Both the position numbers and the translations under genes were made by a program. 64,000 nucleotides of DNA, from NCBI RefSeq assembly GCF_001636405.1, contig NZ_KV440950.1, positions 2,007,712 to 2,071,711 on the forward strand. The letters run 5' to 3'. Numbering within the stretch: the first letter of the stretch is position 1; the number at the start of each line of letters is the position of its first letter. This stretch comes from Peribacillus frigoritolerans (lineage in GTDB: Bacteria > Bacillota > Bacilli > Bacillales > DSM-1321). Positions 26,598-36,643 of this stretch are shown in pieces. The notes beneath the pieces were generated by a model. It did not search any database and had not been told where the DNA came from. It saw nothing but the letters and a program-made list of their open reading frames with translations.

Positions 26598-27869
26598 TTA
26601 TTTCTTTTTCTCGATATTTTCATAGACCGAGGCAAGTGCTTGTTCAAATTTCCCGCTCTTTTTCGGTTTGTAATATTTTTTGCTGCGCAGTTTGTCCGGT
26701 AAGTATTGCTGTTTCACCCAGCCATTCTCGTAGTCATGCGGATAAAGGTAGTCGATGCCGCGGCCGAGTTCGGTGGCCCCTTTGTAATGGGCATCCTTAA
26801 GATGATCTGGTACATCGCCGCTATGGCCGCTGCGAATGTCTGATAGGGCTGCATCGATTGCGACAATGGCCGTGTTCGATTTAGGTGATAGGCATAATTC
26901 GATCACTGAGTTGGCAAGTGGGATCCGGGCTTCAGGGAAACCGAGTCGTTCAGCGGCTTCGACTGCAGCGAGGGCCCTGGGGCCAGCCTGGGGATTGGCA
27001 AGAGCTATGTCTTCGTATGCGATGACTACCAAGCGGCGGGCGATGCTTACAAGATCTCCGGCTTCGACTAAGCGACCCAAATAATGAAGGGCGGCATTCA
27101 CATCACTTCCGCGAATTGATTTTTGGAAAGCCGACAGGACATCATAATGGGCATCTCCATCCTTGTCATGTGAGAAGCTTTTTTTCTGCATGCATTCCTC
27201 GGCAATTTGCAGATCTATATGAATGGTTCCGGACTCATCGGGTTCGGTGGAAATGACGGCGAGCTCAAGTGCGTTAAGGGCACTGCGGACATCTCCATTC
27301 GAAGCAGTCGCGAAATGGGTAAGGGCATCAAGGCTGACCTCGGTTTCATATGCACCAAGTCCCCGCTCTTCATCATGAAGTGCCCGTTCCAGCGCTTTGG
27401 TTATATCTTCGGTTACCAATGATTTGAGCTCGAAAATCTGGCACCGGCTTCTGATGGCCGGATTGATGGCGTGATAGGGATTGCTGGTCGTTGCACCGAT
27501 CAGGGTGATCATCCCGTTTTCAAGATAAGGCAATAGGAAATCCTGCTTCGCCTTATCGAGCCGATGAACCTCATCAAGCAGCAGAATCACTTTACCGGAC
27601 ATTTTAGCTTCGGCTGCCACGATTTCCATATCCTTTTTATTATTGGTCACCGCGTTCAGCGTCCGGAACGCAAACTTCGTGCTTCCGGCAATCGCACTTG
27701 CGATCGATGTCTTGCCAATTCCCGGCGGACCATACAGGATCATGGAAGAAAGCTGCTTGGCTTTTACCATCCTTGCGATAATTTTTCCTTCACCGACCAG
27801 ATGCTCCTGCCCGATGATCTCATCAATCGATCGAGGCCGCATCCGGAAAGCAAGCGGTTTAATATTCAT
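26598..27869 (-). CDS. rarA: Replication-associated recombination protein A (AAA+ ATPase)
   Basis: A 423-residue homologue of E. coli RarA/MgsA and yeast Mgs1, which act at stalled replication forks. The N-terminus LAFRMRPRSIDEIIGQEHLV is characteristic. Walker A is GPPGIGKTS, Walker B ILLLDEVHR, and sensor 1 LIGATTSNP. SRCQIFELKSL and the C-terminal tetramerisation part (ALANPQAGPRALAAVEAAERLG) follow. ATG lies behind GGAGAGGTG. It is divergent from cymR, as in B. subtilis. Length is normal. Confidence 0.97.
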   Translation of the reverse strand: MNIKPLAFRMRPRSIDEIIGQEHLVGEGKIIARMVKAKQLSSMILYGPPGIGKTSIASAIAGSTKFAFRTLNAVTNNKKDMEIVAAEAKMSGKVILLLDEVHRLDKAKQDFLLPYLENGMITLIGATTSNPYHAINPAIRSRCQIFELKSLVTEDITKALERALHDEERGLGAYETEVSLDALTHFATASNGDVRSALNALELAVISTEPDESGTIHIDLQIAEECMQKKSFSHDKDGDAHYDVLSAFQKSIRGSDVNAALHYLGRLVEAGDLVSIARRLVVIAYEDIALANPQAGPRALAAVEAAERLGFPEARIPLANSVIELCLSPKSNTAIVAIDAALSDIRSGHSGDVPDHLKDAHYKGATELGRGIDYLYPHDYENGWVKQQYLPDKLRSKKYYKPKKSGKFEQALASVYENIEKKK

Positions 27870-28194
27870 TGCGCACCTCTCCTTTTTATATAAGGTATCA
27901 CAACTGATGGGGGAAATGCGCTGATTATGCTATAAAAAGAGGGTGATTTCCTATTATGGCAGTCTCTATGGGGATTTAATGTGATGTAGGGTTTATCAAT
28001 CGACCCAGCCTCACGAGCGAATAATTCGATCATACCCCTCGAACGGTTTACATTTCATTCTTTATTTTCACTTTTCCTATCTCTCCAATTAGGATAATTT
28101 GACAAAGGAAGGGCGGGTGAATGCATTTCCGGCGGGAATATGCTATAATTTCAAAAGAATTTAGAAACGGATAAATAATTTGAGGTGTATATGT
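27870..28194. promoter_or_regulatory. Divergent rarA/cymR intergenic region with cymR promoter
   Basis: The cymR side carries an extended -10 element, TGCTATAAT, with TATAAT at 28143-28148, about 45 bases before the start codon. No good -35 hexamer is at the usual distance, which fits an extended -10 promoter. I see no RNA gene in the rest. Confidence 0.5.
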
Positions 28195-28614
28195 ATGAAG
28201 ATATCTACTAAAGGCCGTTATGGTTTGACGATCATGATCGAGCTTGCTAAACATTATGGAGAAGGCCCGAAGAGTTTGAAATCGATTGCCCAGACGCATA
28301 ATTTGTCGGAGCATTATTTGGAGCAGTTGATTGCACCGCTTCGTAATGCAGGGTTGGTGAAGAGTGTCCGCGGTGCGTATGGCGGGTATGTCCTGTCCAA
28401 AGATCCTCAGGAGATTACTTCAGGTGATGTCATTCGTGTATTGGAAGGGCCGATTACGCCTGTTGAGGGAATCGAGGATGAGGAGCCGGTGAAGCGTCAG
28501 CTTTGGATCAGGATTCGCGATGCCGTGAAGGATGTATTGGATAATACGACGCTTATGGATTTGGCGAGCTACAAGGATACGGGTGAAATCGATTCTTATA
28601 TGTACTATATTTAA
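28195..28614 (+). CDS. cymR: Rrf2-family cysteine metabolism repressor CymR
   Basis: A 139-residue winged-helix repressor. The start MKISTKGRYGLTIMIELAKH and the recognition region AQTHNLSEHYLEQLIAPLRN are nearly those of B. subtilis CymR. GAYGGYVLSKDPQEIT and RVLEGPITPVE follow. CymR acts with cysteine synthase CysK to repress sulphur-acquisition genes, including the yrrT-mtnN-mccAB-yrhC operon, here at 52.4-56.3 kb. It lacks the three Fe-S cysteines of IscR. A frame start at 28180 is rejected because GAGGTG spaces to ATG 28195. Confidence 0.96.
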   Translation: MKISTKGRYGLTIMIELAKHYGEGPKSLKSIAQTHNLSEHYLEQLIAPLRNAGLVKSVRGAYGGYVLSKDPQEITSGDVIRVLEGPITPVEGIEDEEPVKRQLWIRIRDAVKDVLDNTTLMDLASYKDTGEIDSYMYYI

Positions 28615-28621
28615 TTGATTA

Positions 28622-28656
28622 GCAATGCGCCTATTATGTAGGCGCTTGCGTTTTTT
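28622..28656 (+). terminator. Hairpin/terminator between cymR and the cysteine desulfurase gene
   Basis: GCGCCTA (28627-28633) pairs with TAGGCGC (28639-28645), followed by TTGCG and six T. The next gene starts 18 bases later, so it may only attenuate transcription. Confidence 0.75.
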
Positions 28657-28674
28657 AATGGAGGCGACAAAAAA

Positions 28675-29820
28675 GTGGACAGAATATATTTAGATCATGC
28701 TGCGACTTCACCGATGCATCCGGATGTGATCGATACGATGATGAGGGTCATGAGCAATGATTTCGGAAATCCGTCGAGCATTCATGCTTTTGGACGGGAG
28801 GCGCGCCATGTTTTGGATGAAGCGCGTTCGAGTATTGCAGCAAGCATCGGGGTCGGGCGGAATGAAATCATTTTCACGAGCGGCGGAACCGAGGCTGATA
28901 ATACGGCGATCATTGGTGTTGCGAATGCTTATAAAGAACAAGGGAAGCACATCATTACGACGGAGATTGAGCATCATGCGGTCTTGCATACTTGCCAATA
29001 CCTTGAGAAGTCTGGCTTTGAGGTCACATATTTACCTGTGAATGAAGCGGGGCTTATTTCAATTGCCGATTTAAAGGCGGCATTGAGGGACGACACGATT
29101 TTGGTTTCGGTCATGTTCGGCAATAATGAGGTGGGTACGATCCAGCCGATTGCTGAGATAGGGCAGGTGCTCAAGGGTCATCAAGCCATTTTCCATACGG
29201 ATGCGGTTCAGGCATATGGTTTGATCTCTATCGACGTTCGTGAGCTGGGTGTGGATTTGCTGAGTGTAACCGCGCATAAAATCAATGGTCCCAAGGGAAT
29301 CGGCTTTCTTTATATTCGTGAAGGATTGAAGCTGAACCCGCATTTATATGGCGGGGAACAAGAACGCAAGCGCCGTGCTGGTACGGAGAGTGTGCCGGCA
29401 ATTGCCGGTTTTTCAGAAGCTGTTTTAATTGCACAAAGCACGATGGAAAAGAAAAAGGAGCAATACAAGCGATTCAAAGACGTATTGCTTGCCGTCTTTG
29501 ATGAGGCGGATGTACAATATGAAATTAACGGATCCATGGATCAGTCGCTGCCGCATTTGCTGAATGTTAGTTTTCCGGGTACGAATGTGGAATCGATGCT
29601 CGTAAATATGGACTTGGCAGGTGTTGCTGTATCGAGCGGATCCGCTTGTACTGCCGGGTCAATCGATCCGTCGCATGTGCTTGTGGCGATGTTCGGGAAG
29701 GACTCGGAGCGGACGAAGAATTCGATCCGTTTCAGCTTCGGTCTGAACAACACGGAAGAGGAAGTAAGGCAGGCGGCAGAAACCACCGTTAAAATCGTTA
29801 ATAGATTAGTGAGAAGATAA
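28675..29820 (+). CDS. iscS: Cysteine desulfurase supplying MnmA
   Basis: A 381-residue PLP enzyme, called YrvO in B. subtilis. It removes sulphur from cysteine as a persulfide and passes it to the tRNA thiolase MnmA encoded next. DHAATSPMHP opens the protein. The PLP Lys is in VTAHKINGPKGIGFLY, and the catalytic Cys in SSGSACTAGSIDPSHV. GTG lies behind GGAGGC. The 30-base gap to mnmA indicates an operon. Confidence 0.95.
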   Translation: MDRIYLDHAATSPMHPDVIDTMMRVMSNDFGNPSSIHAFGREARHVLDEARSSIAASIGVGRNEIIFTSGGTEADNTAIIGVANAYKEQGKHIITTEIEHHAVLHTCQYLEKSGFEVTYLPVNEAGLISIADLKAALRDDTILVSVMFGNNEVGTIQPIAEIGQVLKGHQAIFHTDAVQAYGLISIDVRELGVDLLSVTAHKINGPKGIGFLYIREGLKLNPHLYGGEQERKRRAGTESVPAIAGFSEAVLIAQSTMEKKKEQYKRFKDVLLAVFDEADVQYEINGSMDQSLPHLLNVSFPGTNVESMLVNMDLAGVAVSSGSACTAGSIDPSHVLVAMFGKDSERTKNSIRFSFGLNNTEEEVRQAAETTVKIVNRLVRR

Positions 29821-29841
29821 TTCTTACTTTAAAATAAATGA

Positions 29842-30966
<1,125 letters not shown>

Positions 30967-30975
30967 AATAATCAT

Positions 30976-31009
30976 GTCCCCAGCTGTGTTTGCGGTTGGG
31001 GACTTCTTT
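30976..31009 (+). terminator. Intrinsic terminator after mnmA
   Basis: GTCCCCAGCTG pairs with GGTTGGGGAC across TGTTTGC, followed by TTCTTTT. Confidence 0.8.
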
Positions 31010-31081
31010 TGGATTGCGGGTGACCGCCTGAATTCGGCCACTGGCTTATGCTATACTTTTTAATATAAAAATGGAGTGTGA

Positions 31082-31753
31082 ATGGATATGGATAAGAATC
31101 AACAAGGTATTGAATTTATGCAGCAAGGGAAATACGAAGAAGCGGCGAAAGTTTTTAATGAGGCGATCGAGGAAAACCCGAATGAGCCTGTTGCTTACAT
31201 AAACTTTGGGAATGTATTGACTGCCGTTGGTGAAACGGATAAAGCGGTCAAGTTTTACAAAAAGGCGATCGAGCTGGATGAAAATGCAGCAGCGGCCTAC
31301 TATTCATTAGGAAACTTATATTATGAATCCGATTCTAAACTGGTCGAAGCGAAGGATATGTTTGAAAAGGCCATCCGTCTGGGACTGGATAACAGCGATG
31401 CTTATTTCATGCTTGGATTGACATTGATGGCATTGGATCAACCGAAATTGGCGATGCCTTATCTGCAGAGAACGGTGGAGCTGAGCCCTGAGGATGTTGA
31501 TGCAAGATTCCAATATGCGTTATGTCTTGCTAATGCGGAATTGTATGATGAATTGATCGATCAACTGAATAAAGTTGTGGAACAGGATCCGAATCATGCG
31601 GATGCTTATTATAATTTAGGCGTTGCGTTTGCAGGGTATCGTGAGGATGCGAAAGCCTCGATGGTTTATTTTGATAAGGCTTTGGAAGCACAGCCTGACC
31701 ATATGCTTGCTGCGCACGGTAAGAAACTGTTGGAAGAAATGAATGCTGAGTAA
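31082..31753 (+). CDS. Tetratricopeptide-repeat protein (YrrB-like)
   Basis: A 223-residue cytoplasmic protein made of about six TPR units, for example QGIEFMQQGKYEEAAKVFNE, PVAYINFGNVLTAVGETDKA and ADAYYNLGVAFAGYREDAKA. TPR superhelices are protein-interaction scaffolds. B. subtilis has the orthologous yrrB at the same place between mnmA and recD2. Its partner is unknown. ATG 31082 or 31088 may serve as start; GGAGTG is just upstream. Confidence 0.9.
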   Translation: MDMDKNQQGIEFMQQGKYEEAAKVFNEAIEENPNEPVAYINFGNVLTAVGETDKAVKFYKKAIELDENAAAAYYSLGNLYYESDSKLVEAKDMFEKAIRLGLDNSDAYFMLGLTLMALDQPKLAMPYLQRTVELSPEDVDARFQYALCLANAELYDELIDQLNKVVEQDPNHADAYYNLGVAFAGYREDAKASMVYFDKALEAQPDHMLAAHGKKLLEEMNAE

Positions 31754-31789
31754 ATAAAAAGCATATGCATGGAAAGGTGGGGAGAAGCG

Positions 31790-34195
31790 TTGAGCCAGCA
31801 AGATTCGTTGGATTTGTTTTCAGAAGAGAAAAAGTTCATGAAAGGCAGTCATTTAGTGACGATCTTTCATAATGAAGAAAATATGTACTCGGTTGTGAGA
31901 ATTCGTGTGCATGAAACGAATCTGGATTATGAAGAGAAGGAAGCGGTCGTAACAGGTTATTTTCCAAGGATGCATGAGGATGAGATCTATATTTTTTATG
32001 GGGCCATGAAGGAACATCCGCGTTTTGGCCTTCAATTCCATGTAGAGCATTTTCGCAAGGATCTGCCTCAATCCAAGGAAGGCATCGTCAGTTATTTGTC
32101 AGGTGACCTTTTCAAGGGCATTGGGAAAAAAACAGCCGAAAGCATTGTTGAGACACTGGGTGATAAGGCCATTTCAAAAATTCTGGCTCAGCCTTCGCTG
32201 CTTGATGATATCCCGAAGCTATCAGGGGAAAAGGCAAAGGGCCTCTATGATACATTAGTCGAACATCAAGGTCTGGAGCAGGTGATGATCGCCTTGAATC
32301 AATATGGCTTCGGTCCTCAGCTGTCGATGAAAATCTATCAAATGTATAAGCAGGATACGATCACGATGGTTCAGGGTAATCCGTATAAGCTCGTAGAGGA
32401 TATAGAAGGGATTGGGTTTGGACGGGCGGATGAGCTTGGGCATCAGCTGGGCATTTCCGGCAGCCACCCCGACCGAATCAAGGCTGCGTGCTTGTATACG
32501 CTTGAATCCCAATGCCTCCAGGACGGAAATATCTACATAGAAGCCGAGCAGCTTTTGGAAGCGGTCAAACGGCTGCTGGAGGAAAATAAACGGGATCGCA
32601 TTGAGTTCACCAACATTTCCTCGGAAATAATCGAATTGACGCAAGAGGGGAAAATCGTTGTCGAGGATCAACGAATTTATCCGCCTTCGCTATTCTATTC
32701 GGAAAAGGGAATCGTGATGAACATCAAGCGGCTGCTTGCTCAAACCGAGTATGAGGACCAGTTCCCCGAATCGGAGTTCTTGCTGGCACTTGGGGATCTG
32801 GAAGAGCGGCTTGACGTTTCCTATGCCCCGGCCCAAAAGGAAGCGATCCAGACAGCCCTGCAATCACCGATGTTGATCTTGACGGGGGGACCGGGTACCG
32901 GTAAGACGACAGTCATCAAAGGCATCGTTGAGCTATATGCAGAGCTGCATGGTGTATCCATGGACATTAACGATTATAAAAAAGAAGGAAGCGATCCCTT
33001 TCCATTCGTACTTGCGGCTCCTACTGGCCGTGCAGCGAAACGCATGGCCGAGTCGACGGGGCTCCCCGCAGTCACGATCCACCGTTTGCTGGGGTGGAAC
33101 GGAAGTGAAGGCTTTTCCCATGATGAGGATAATCAGCTGGATGGCCGTATCGTGATCATCGATGAGGTTTCGATGGTGGATACGTGGCTGGCCCATCAAT
33201 TGTTTAAAGCTCTGCCGGAAAATGTCCAGGTGATTTTGGTTGGTGATGAAGATCAGCTGCCATCTGTTGGACCTGGGCAGGTTTTAAAGGATTTGCTTGC
33301 ATCGAATTGTGTACCGACTGTCAGTCTCGAACATATATATCGTCAAGCTGATGGGTCATCGATCATTGAATTGGCCCATGAAATCAAAAAAGGAAGGCTT
33401 CCGGATGATGTCACGAAACAGCAGGAAGATCGATCGTTCATTCGCTGCCAAACCAATCAAATCCCCCAAGTGATCGAGAAAGTGGTTGCCAATGCCAGGA
33501 CGAAAGGCTTCACGTCCAAAGATATACAGGTGCTGGCTCCCATGTATAGAGGGCCTGCCGGGATTGATGCACTGAATAAAATGCTTCAGGAAGTGTTCAA
33601 TAGCAATGCGAATGAAAAGCGGCGGGAAATAAAATTCGGCGACGTGATATATAGAACCGGAGATAAGGTGCTTCAACTGGTGAACCAGCCAGAAGAGGGT
33701 GTCTTTAATGGCGATATGGGGGAAATCGTGTCAATATTATTCGCTAAAGAAAATACCGATTCTGTCGATAAAGTGATCATATCGTTCGAAGGCATCGAAG
33801 TGACTTACACGAAGCAGGATTTGAACCAGATTACACATGCCTATTGCTGCTCCATCCATAAGTCGCAGGGAAGCGAATTCCCCATCGTCATTTTACCTGT
33901 AGTGAAAAGTTATTACCGGATGCTCCGCCGTAATTTATTGTATACGGCGATTACCCGCAGTAAAAATTTCTTGATCCTATGTGGTGAAGAAGATGCATTC
34001 CGTTTAGGGATCGAGCGTAATGATGAGATGCGCCGGAAAACGACTTTGCGTGAAAAGCTGCGGGAGATCTTGAGTGAAGAAGGAATGCCGGTTGAAAAGG
34101 GAGAGGTACATCAAGAGGCAAGTTATCTTGATATTCTTATGCATGCCGACCCGATGATCGGGATGGAAAATGTCACGCCATATGATTTTATGTAG
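31790..34195 (+). CDS. recD2: RecD2-type 5'-3' DNA helicase
   Basis: An approximately 801-residue SF1B helicase without RecBC partners, called YrrC in B. subtilis. It acts in replication fork progression and repair. The N-terminal OB/helix-hairpin-helix part (SGDLFKGIGKKTAESIVE) is followed by Walker A LTGGPGTGKTTVIKG near residue 370 and IIDEVSMVD. GDEDQLPSVGPGQVL and the C-terminal AYCCSIHKSQGSEFPIVI and LLYTAITRSK motifs complete the helicase. The frame opens at ATG 31769, but AGGTGGGG spaces better to TTG 31790. Length agrees with the family. Confidence 0.95.
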   Translation: MSQQDSLDLFSEEKKFMKGSHLVTIFHNEENMYSVVRIRVHETNLDYEEKEAVVTGYFPRMHEDEIYIFYGAMKEHPRFGLQFHVEHFRKDLPQSKEGIVSYLSGDLFKGIGKKTAESIVETLGDKAISKILAQPSLLDDIPKLSGEKAKGLYDTLVEHQGLEQVMIALNQYGFGPQLSMKIYQMYKQDTITMVQGNPYKLVEDIEGIGFGRADELGHQLGISGSHPDRIKAACLYTLESQCLQDGNIYIEAEQLLEAVKRLLEENKRDRIEFTNISSEIIELTQEGKIVVEDQRIYPPSLFYSEKGIVMNIKRLLAQTEYEDQFPESEFLLALGDLEERLDVSYAPAQKEAIQTALQSPMLILTGGPGTGKTTVIKGIVELYAELHGVSMDINDYKKEGSDPFPFVLAAPTGRAAKRMAESTGLPAVTIHRLLGWNGSEGFSHDEDNQLDGRIVIIDEVSMVDTWLAHQLFKALPENVQVILVGDEDQLPSVGPGQVLKDLLASNCVPTVSLEHIYRQADGSSIIELAHEIKKGRLPDDVTKQQEDRSFIRCQTNQIPQVIEKVVANARTKGFTSKDIQVLAPMYRGPAGIDALNKMLQEVFNSNANEKRREIKFGDVIYRTGDKVLQLVNQPEEGVFNGDMGEIVSILFAKENTDSVDKVIISFEGIEVTYTKQDLNQITHAYCCSIHKSQGSEFPIVILPVVKSYYRMLRRNLLYTAITRSKNFLILCGEEDAFRLGIERNDEMRRKTTLREKLREILSEEGMPVEKGEVHQEASYLDILMHADPMIGMENVTPYDFM

Positions 34196-34280
34196 GTTCT
34201 TTTTGATTGATTTTGTTTAAAATTCATGGTTTTGGTGGAACTAATAAGGATATAACTTATATGTGAGCAGGGGGGATTTG

Positions 34281-34847
34281 ATGAAAAAAGGTTGGATAGT
34301 CGGAATAGTCGTTGTCGTTCTATTGGTCATTTATGGCGCATCTTCCTACAACGGACTTGTTAGTGCCAGTGAAGATGTCGATAATAAATGGTCACAGGTG
34401 GATAACCAATTAAAACGAAGAGCGGATTTGATTCCGAATCTTGTTGAAACGGTGAAGGGTTATGCCGCTCATGAAACGGAAGCCATTAAAGCGGTGAGTG
34501 ATGCACGCTCGAAGCTGGCAGGTGCCAATTCGACCGAAGATGCGATTGAAGCCGATCAAGAATTGAGCGGGGCCTTGAGCCGTCTTTTGGTTGTTGTCGA
34601 GAACTATCCGGACTTAAAGGCCAATGAGAACTTTAAGGGCCTCATGGATAGTTTGGAAGGCACGGAAAATCGGCTGACGGTAGCACGAAAAGACTATAAT
34701 GATGAAGTTACCAACTATAATAAGATGATTAAACGCTTTCCGAAGAATATGATGGCAGGAGCGTTCGGGTTCGATGCCAAACCATATTTTGAAGTGACCG
34801 ATCAAGAAAAAGAAACGCCAAAGGTTGATTTCGGGAGCGATAAATAA
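34281..34847 (+). CDS. LemA family protein
   Basis: A 188-residue protein with a short cytoplasmic N-terminus and one membrane helix (GWIVGIVVVVLLVIYGASSY). A long helical bundle follows. The family core is present: VDNKWSQVDNQLKRRADLIP, NLVETVKGYAAHE, and AGAFGFDAKPYFE near the end. Function is unknown. Co-occurrence with a TPM-domain protein, as here with a one-base overlap, is common and suggests a shared envelope role. ATG 34281 follows AGGGGGGA; the GTG at 34263 is rejected. Confidence 0.92.
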   Translation: MKKGWIVGIVVVVLLVIYGASSYNGLVSASEDVDNKWSQVDNQLKRRADLIPNLVETVKGYAAHETEAIKAVSDARSKLAGANSTEDAIEADQELSGALSRLLVVVENYPDLKANENFKGLMDSLEGTENRLTVARKDYNDEVTNYNKMIKRFPKNMMAGAFGFDAKPYFEVTDQEKETPKVDFGSDK

Positions 34848-35614
34848 TGAAAAAACTCGCTGTGTTTGCGCTATTCTTCATTCTCACGTTCAGTTTAGCA
34901 AACGTGGCCGCAGCACAACCTAACATTCCTGAACCAGTGGGGGATATATATGTTCAGGACTTCGCCGGAGTCCTGGATGATCAGGAAAAATCGGAACTCA
35001 TCGAACTTGGGAAACGATTGGATGATGCCACAAAAGCACAAATTTCCATTTTGACGGTTGATTCGATGGAAGGATCCGAGATCGAGGAGTACTCGGTCGA
35101 GGCATTAAGGTCATTCAAGCTTGGTGATGCCGAGCTGAACAATGGAGTCCTCATCGTGCTGGCCATGGAAGAACAGAAAATCCGTATTGAAGTGGGGTAC
35201 GGTTTGGAAGGGGCCATCACCGATATAAAATCCGGACAAATTTTGGATGATGTGGCTATCCCCGCGCTGAAAGAGGGTAAATATGATGTTGCCCTGACGG
35301 AGACCTATAAGGCTGTATATAATGACGTCACGAAAGAATACAACCTAGGTGACGAGTTTTATCAAGATCTCTCCGTTCAGCCCGAGTCAGGAACCTTTCA
35401 GCCATCAGGTTTACAGATTTTCCTCATTATCATCGTCGTCATCATCGTATTCATCCTCGATGCCAAGTTCTTTAAAGGGTTTTTCCTTCAAACGCTAATC
35501 AATATCCTTTTGATATTCATAAGTCGCGGCGGCGGCCGTGGAGGCGGAAGCGGCGGTCCACGGGGCGGCGGCGGAGGAAGTTCCGGCGGCGGAGGTGCCA
35601 GCAGGGGCTGGTAA
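34847..35614 (+). CDS. TPM-domain secreted/membrane protein (YgcG-like)
   Basis: A 255-residue protein with signal peptide (KKLAVFALFFILTFSLANVAAA). The TPM domain spans roughly residues 30-160: VQDFAGVLDDQEKSELIELG, GVLIVLAMEEQKIRIEVGYG, LEGAITDIKSGQILD. A membrane segment follows (IFLIIIVVIIVFILDAKFF), and the tail is Gly/Ser-rich (about 30 residues). TPM domains are linked to photosystem repair in plants and to envelope functions in bacteria. Its start codon overlaps the lemA-type stop codon, so the pair is translationally coupled. Confidence 0.9.
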   Translation: MKKLAVFALFFILTFSLANVAAAQPNIPEPVGDIYVQDFAGVLDDQEKSELIELGKRLDDATKAQISILTVDSMEGSEIEEYSVEALRSFKLGDAELNNGVLIVLAMEEQKIRIEVGYGLEGAITDIKSGQILDDVAIPALKEGKYDVALTETYKAVYNDVTKEYNLGDEFYQDLSVQPESGTFQPSGLQIFLIIIVVIIVFILDAKFFKGFFLQTLINILLIFISRGGGRGGGSGGPRGGGGGSSGGGGASRGW

Positions 35615-35630
35615 AAAAGCACGTGTATCT

Positions 35631-35654
35631 GACCGGGAAACCGGTCTTTTTTTT
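35631..35654 (+). terminator. Intrinsic terminator after the LemA/TPM pair
   Basis: GACCGG and CCGGTC form a stem around GAAA, followed by eight T residues. Confidence 0.92.
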
Positions 35655-35753
35655 ATGTAGGCCCCTGTGTTGGACCAACAATGGAAAACCTTTCAGCACA
35701 TCTATTTTCAGTAGTAAAGAGATAATAAAAATGTTCGGAAAGGCGGGATGACC

Positions 35754-36212
35754 TTGCGGACGTTTTCTTTATTGAAAGGAATGCCGGTTTTCACAATCAA
35801 AGGAGAAAGAATCGGCACGGTCCACGATTTATCAATTTCTGAAATGGGACAGGTAACGGGCTTGGTCGTTCATCAGCAAGCATTGTTCAAAAGAGCTTTT
35901 CATTTGAAACTTGACGATATTTCTTCATTCGGTCCAGATGGGATCGTCATCAGCCAACAAGATTCAACCTTAAGGAAAGTGCCTGCGGATTCCATTTGCC
36001 TTTCGAAGGACGAAGTATTGGGACGCATGCTGTTTTCAGAAATGGGCGAAGAACTTGGTTTACTGCAGGATGTATATTTCAAGGAAGAAATGGGCACGAT
36101 TATAGCGTATGAAACAACGGATGGGTTTTTCTCGGAGTCGACAGTGATAGAATCAAAACAGCCGCCTGCATTAGGGAAGGATACCATCATTGTTTCAGTT
36201 TATGAACAGTGA
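35754..36212 (+). CDS. PRC-barrel domain protein (YrrD-like)
   Basis: A 152-residue protein with two PRC-barrel-like halves. RTFSLLKGMPVFTIKGERIG starts the first, and VLGRMLFSEMGEELGLLQDV the second. PRC barrels bind RNA or proteins (RimM, photosynthetic reaction centre); the role of this one is unknown. The track-style ATG at 35748 lies only a base or two after AAGGCGGG, so TTG 35754 is the better-spaced start. B. subtilis has yrrD at the same place. Confidence 0.82.
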   Translation: MRTFSLLKGMPVFTIKGERIGTVHDLSISEMGQVTGLVVHQQALFKRAFHLKLDDISSFGPDGIVISQQDSTLRKVPADSICLSKDEVLGRMLFSEMGEELGLLQDVYFKEEMGTIIAYETTDGFFSESTVIESKQPPALGKDTIIVSVYEQ

Positions 36213-36222
36213 GGTGTCCATT

Positions 36223-36417
36223 TTGGAAATTAAATGTCCGAATTGCCGCAGTAAAGATGTTGGGAAGATTGGCGTAAATCAATATTATTGTTGGAATTGC
36301 TTTATTGAAATGACTCTGTCCGAAGGGCTCATCAATACGCACCAAGTCGAGGAAGATGGAAGTTTAAGCTCATTGGACGATTTGTTTGAGGAAAATGACC
36401 GCCGCTTCGGTATGTAA
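36223..36417 (+). CDS. Small zinc-ribbon protein
   Basis: A 64-residue protein with two CxxC pairs (CPNCRSKDVG and YYCWNCF), forming a likely zinc ribbon, followed by an acidic tail (SSLDDLFEENDRRFG). TTG 36223 is chosen because GAGGTG lies ten bases upstream and the zinc knuckle then begins near the N-terminus. The gene begins 10 bases after the PRC-barrel gene. Its function is unknown. Confidence 0.75.
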   Translation: MEIKCPNCRSKDVGKIGVNQYYCWNCFIEMTLSEGLINTHQVEEDGSLSSLDDLFEENDRRFGM

Positions 36418-36438
36418 ATAACGGAAGAGGTGTTTGCA

Positions 36439-36552
36439 ATGGCTAGACGTTCACGCAATACTCTAATGAATATGGGTTCGGACTTGATGAACTCGAAGAT
36501 GATCAAACGGAACATGAAGAAAATACGCAAAAGATTAAAGTCATTATTATAG
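36439..36552 (+). CDS. Small basic protein, 37 residues (YrzQ/DUF3918-like)
   Basis: Reads MARRSRNTLMNMGSDLMNSK and ends in a cluster of Lys/Arg (MKKIRKRLKSLL). GAAGAGG lies upstream. The basic ending resembles that of small DUF3918-type proteins encoded at this place in Bacillus genomes. The family assignment is tentative. A terminator follows at once. Confidence 0.55.
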   Translation: MARRSRNTLMNMGSDLMNSKMIKRNMKKIRKRLKSLL

Positions 36553-36561
36553 CAGGAATGG

Positions 36562-36590
36562 GTGTCCTGATAATGAGGGCACTCTTTTTT
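36562..36590 (+). terminator. Intrinsic terminator
   Basis: GTGTCCT (36562-36568) pairs with AGGGCAC (36576-36582), followed by TCTTTTTT. Confidence 0.85.
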
Positions 36591-36643
36591 ATGTATGAAA
36601 ACCTTCCGCCTTTCGAAGAATAAATGAGCGGGGGGTGTTTATT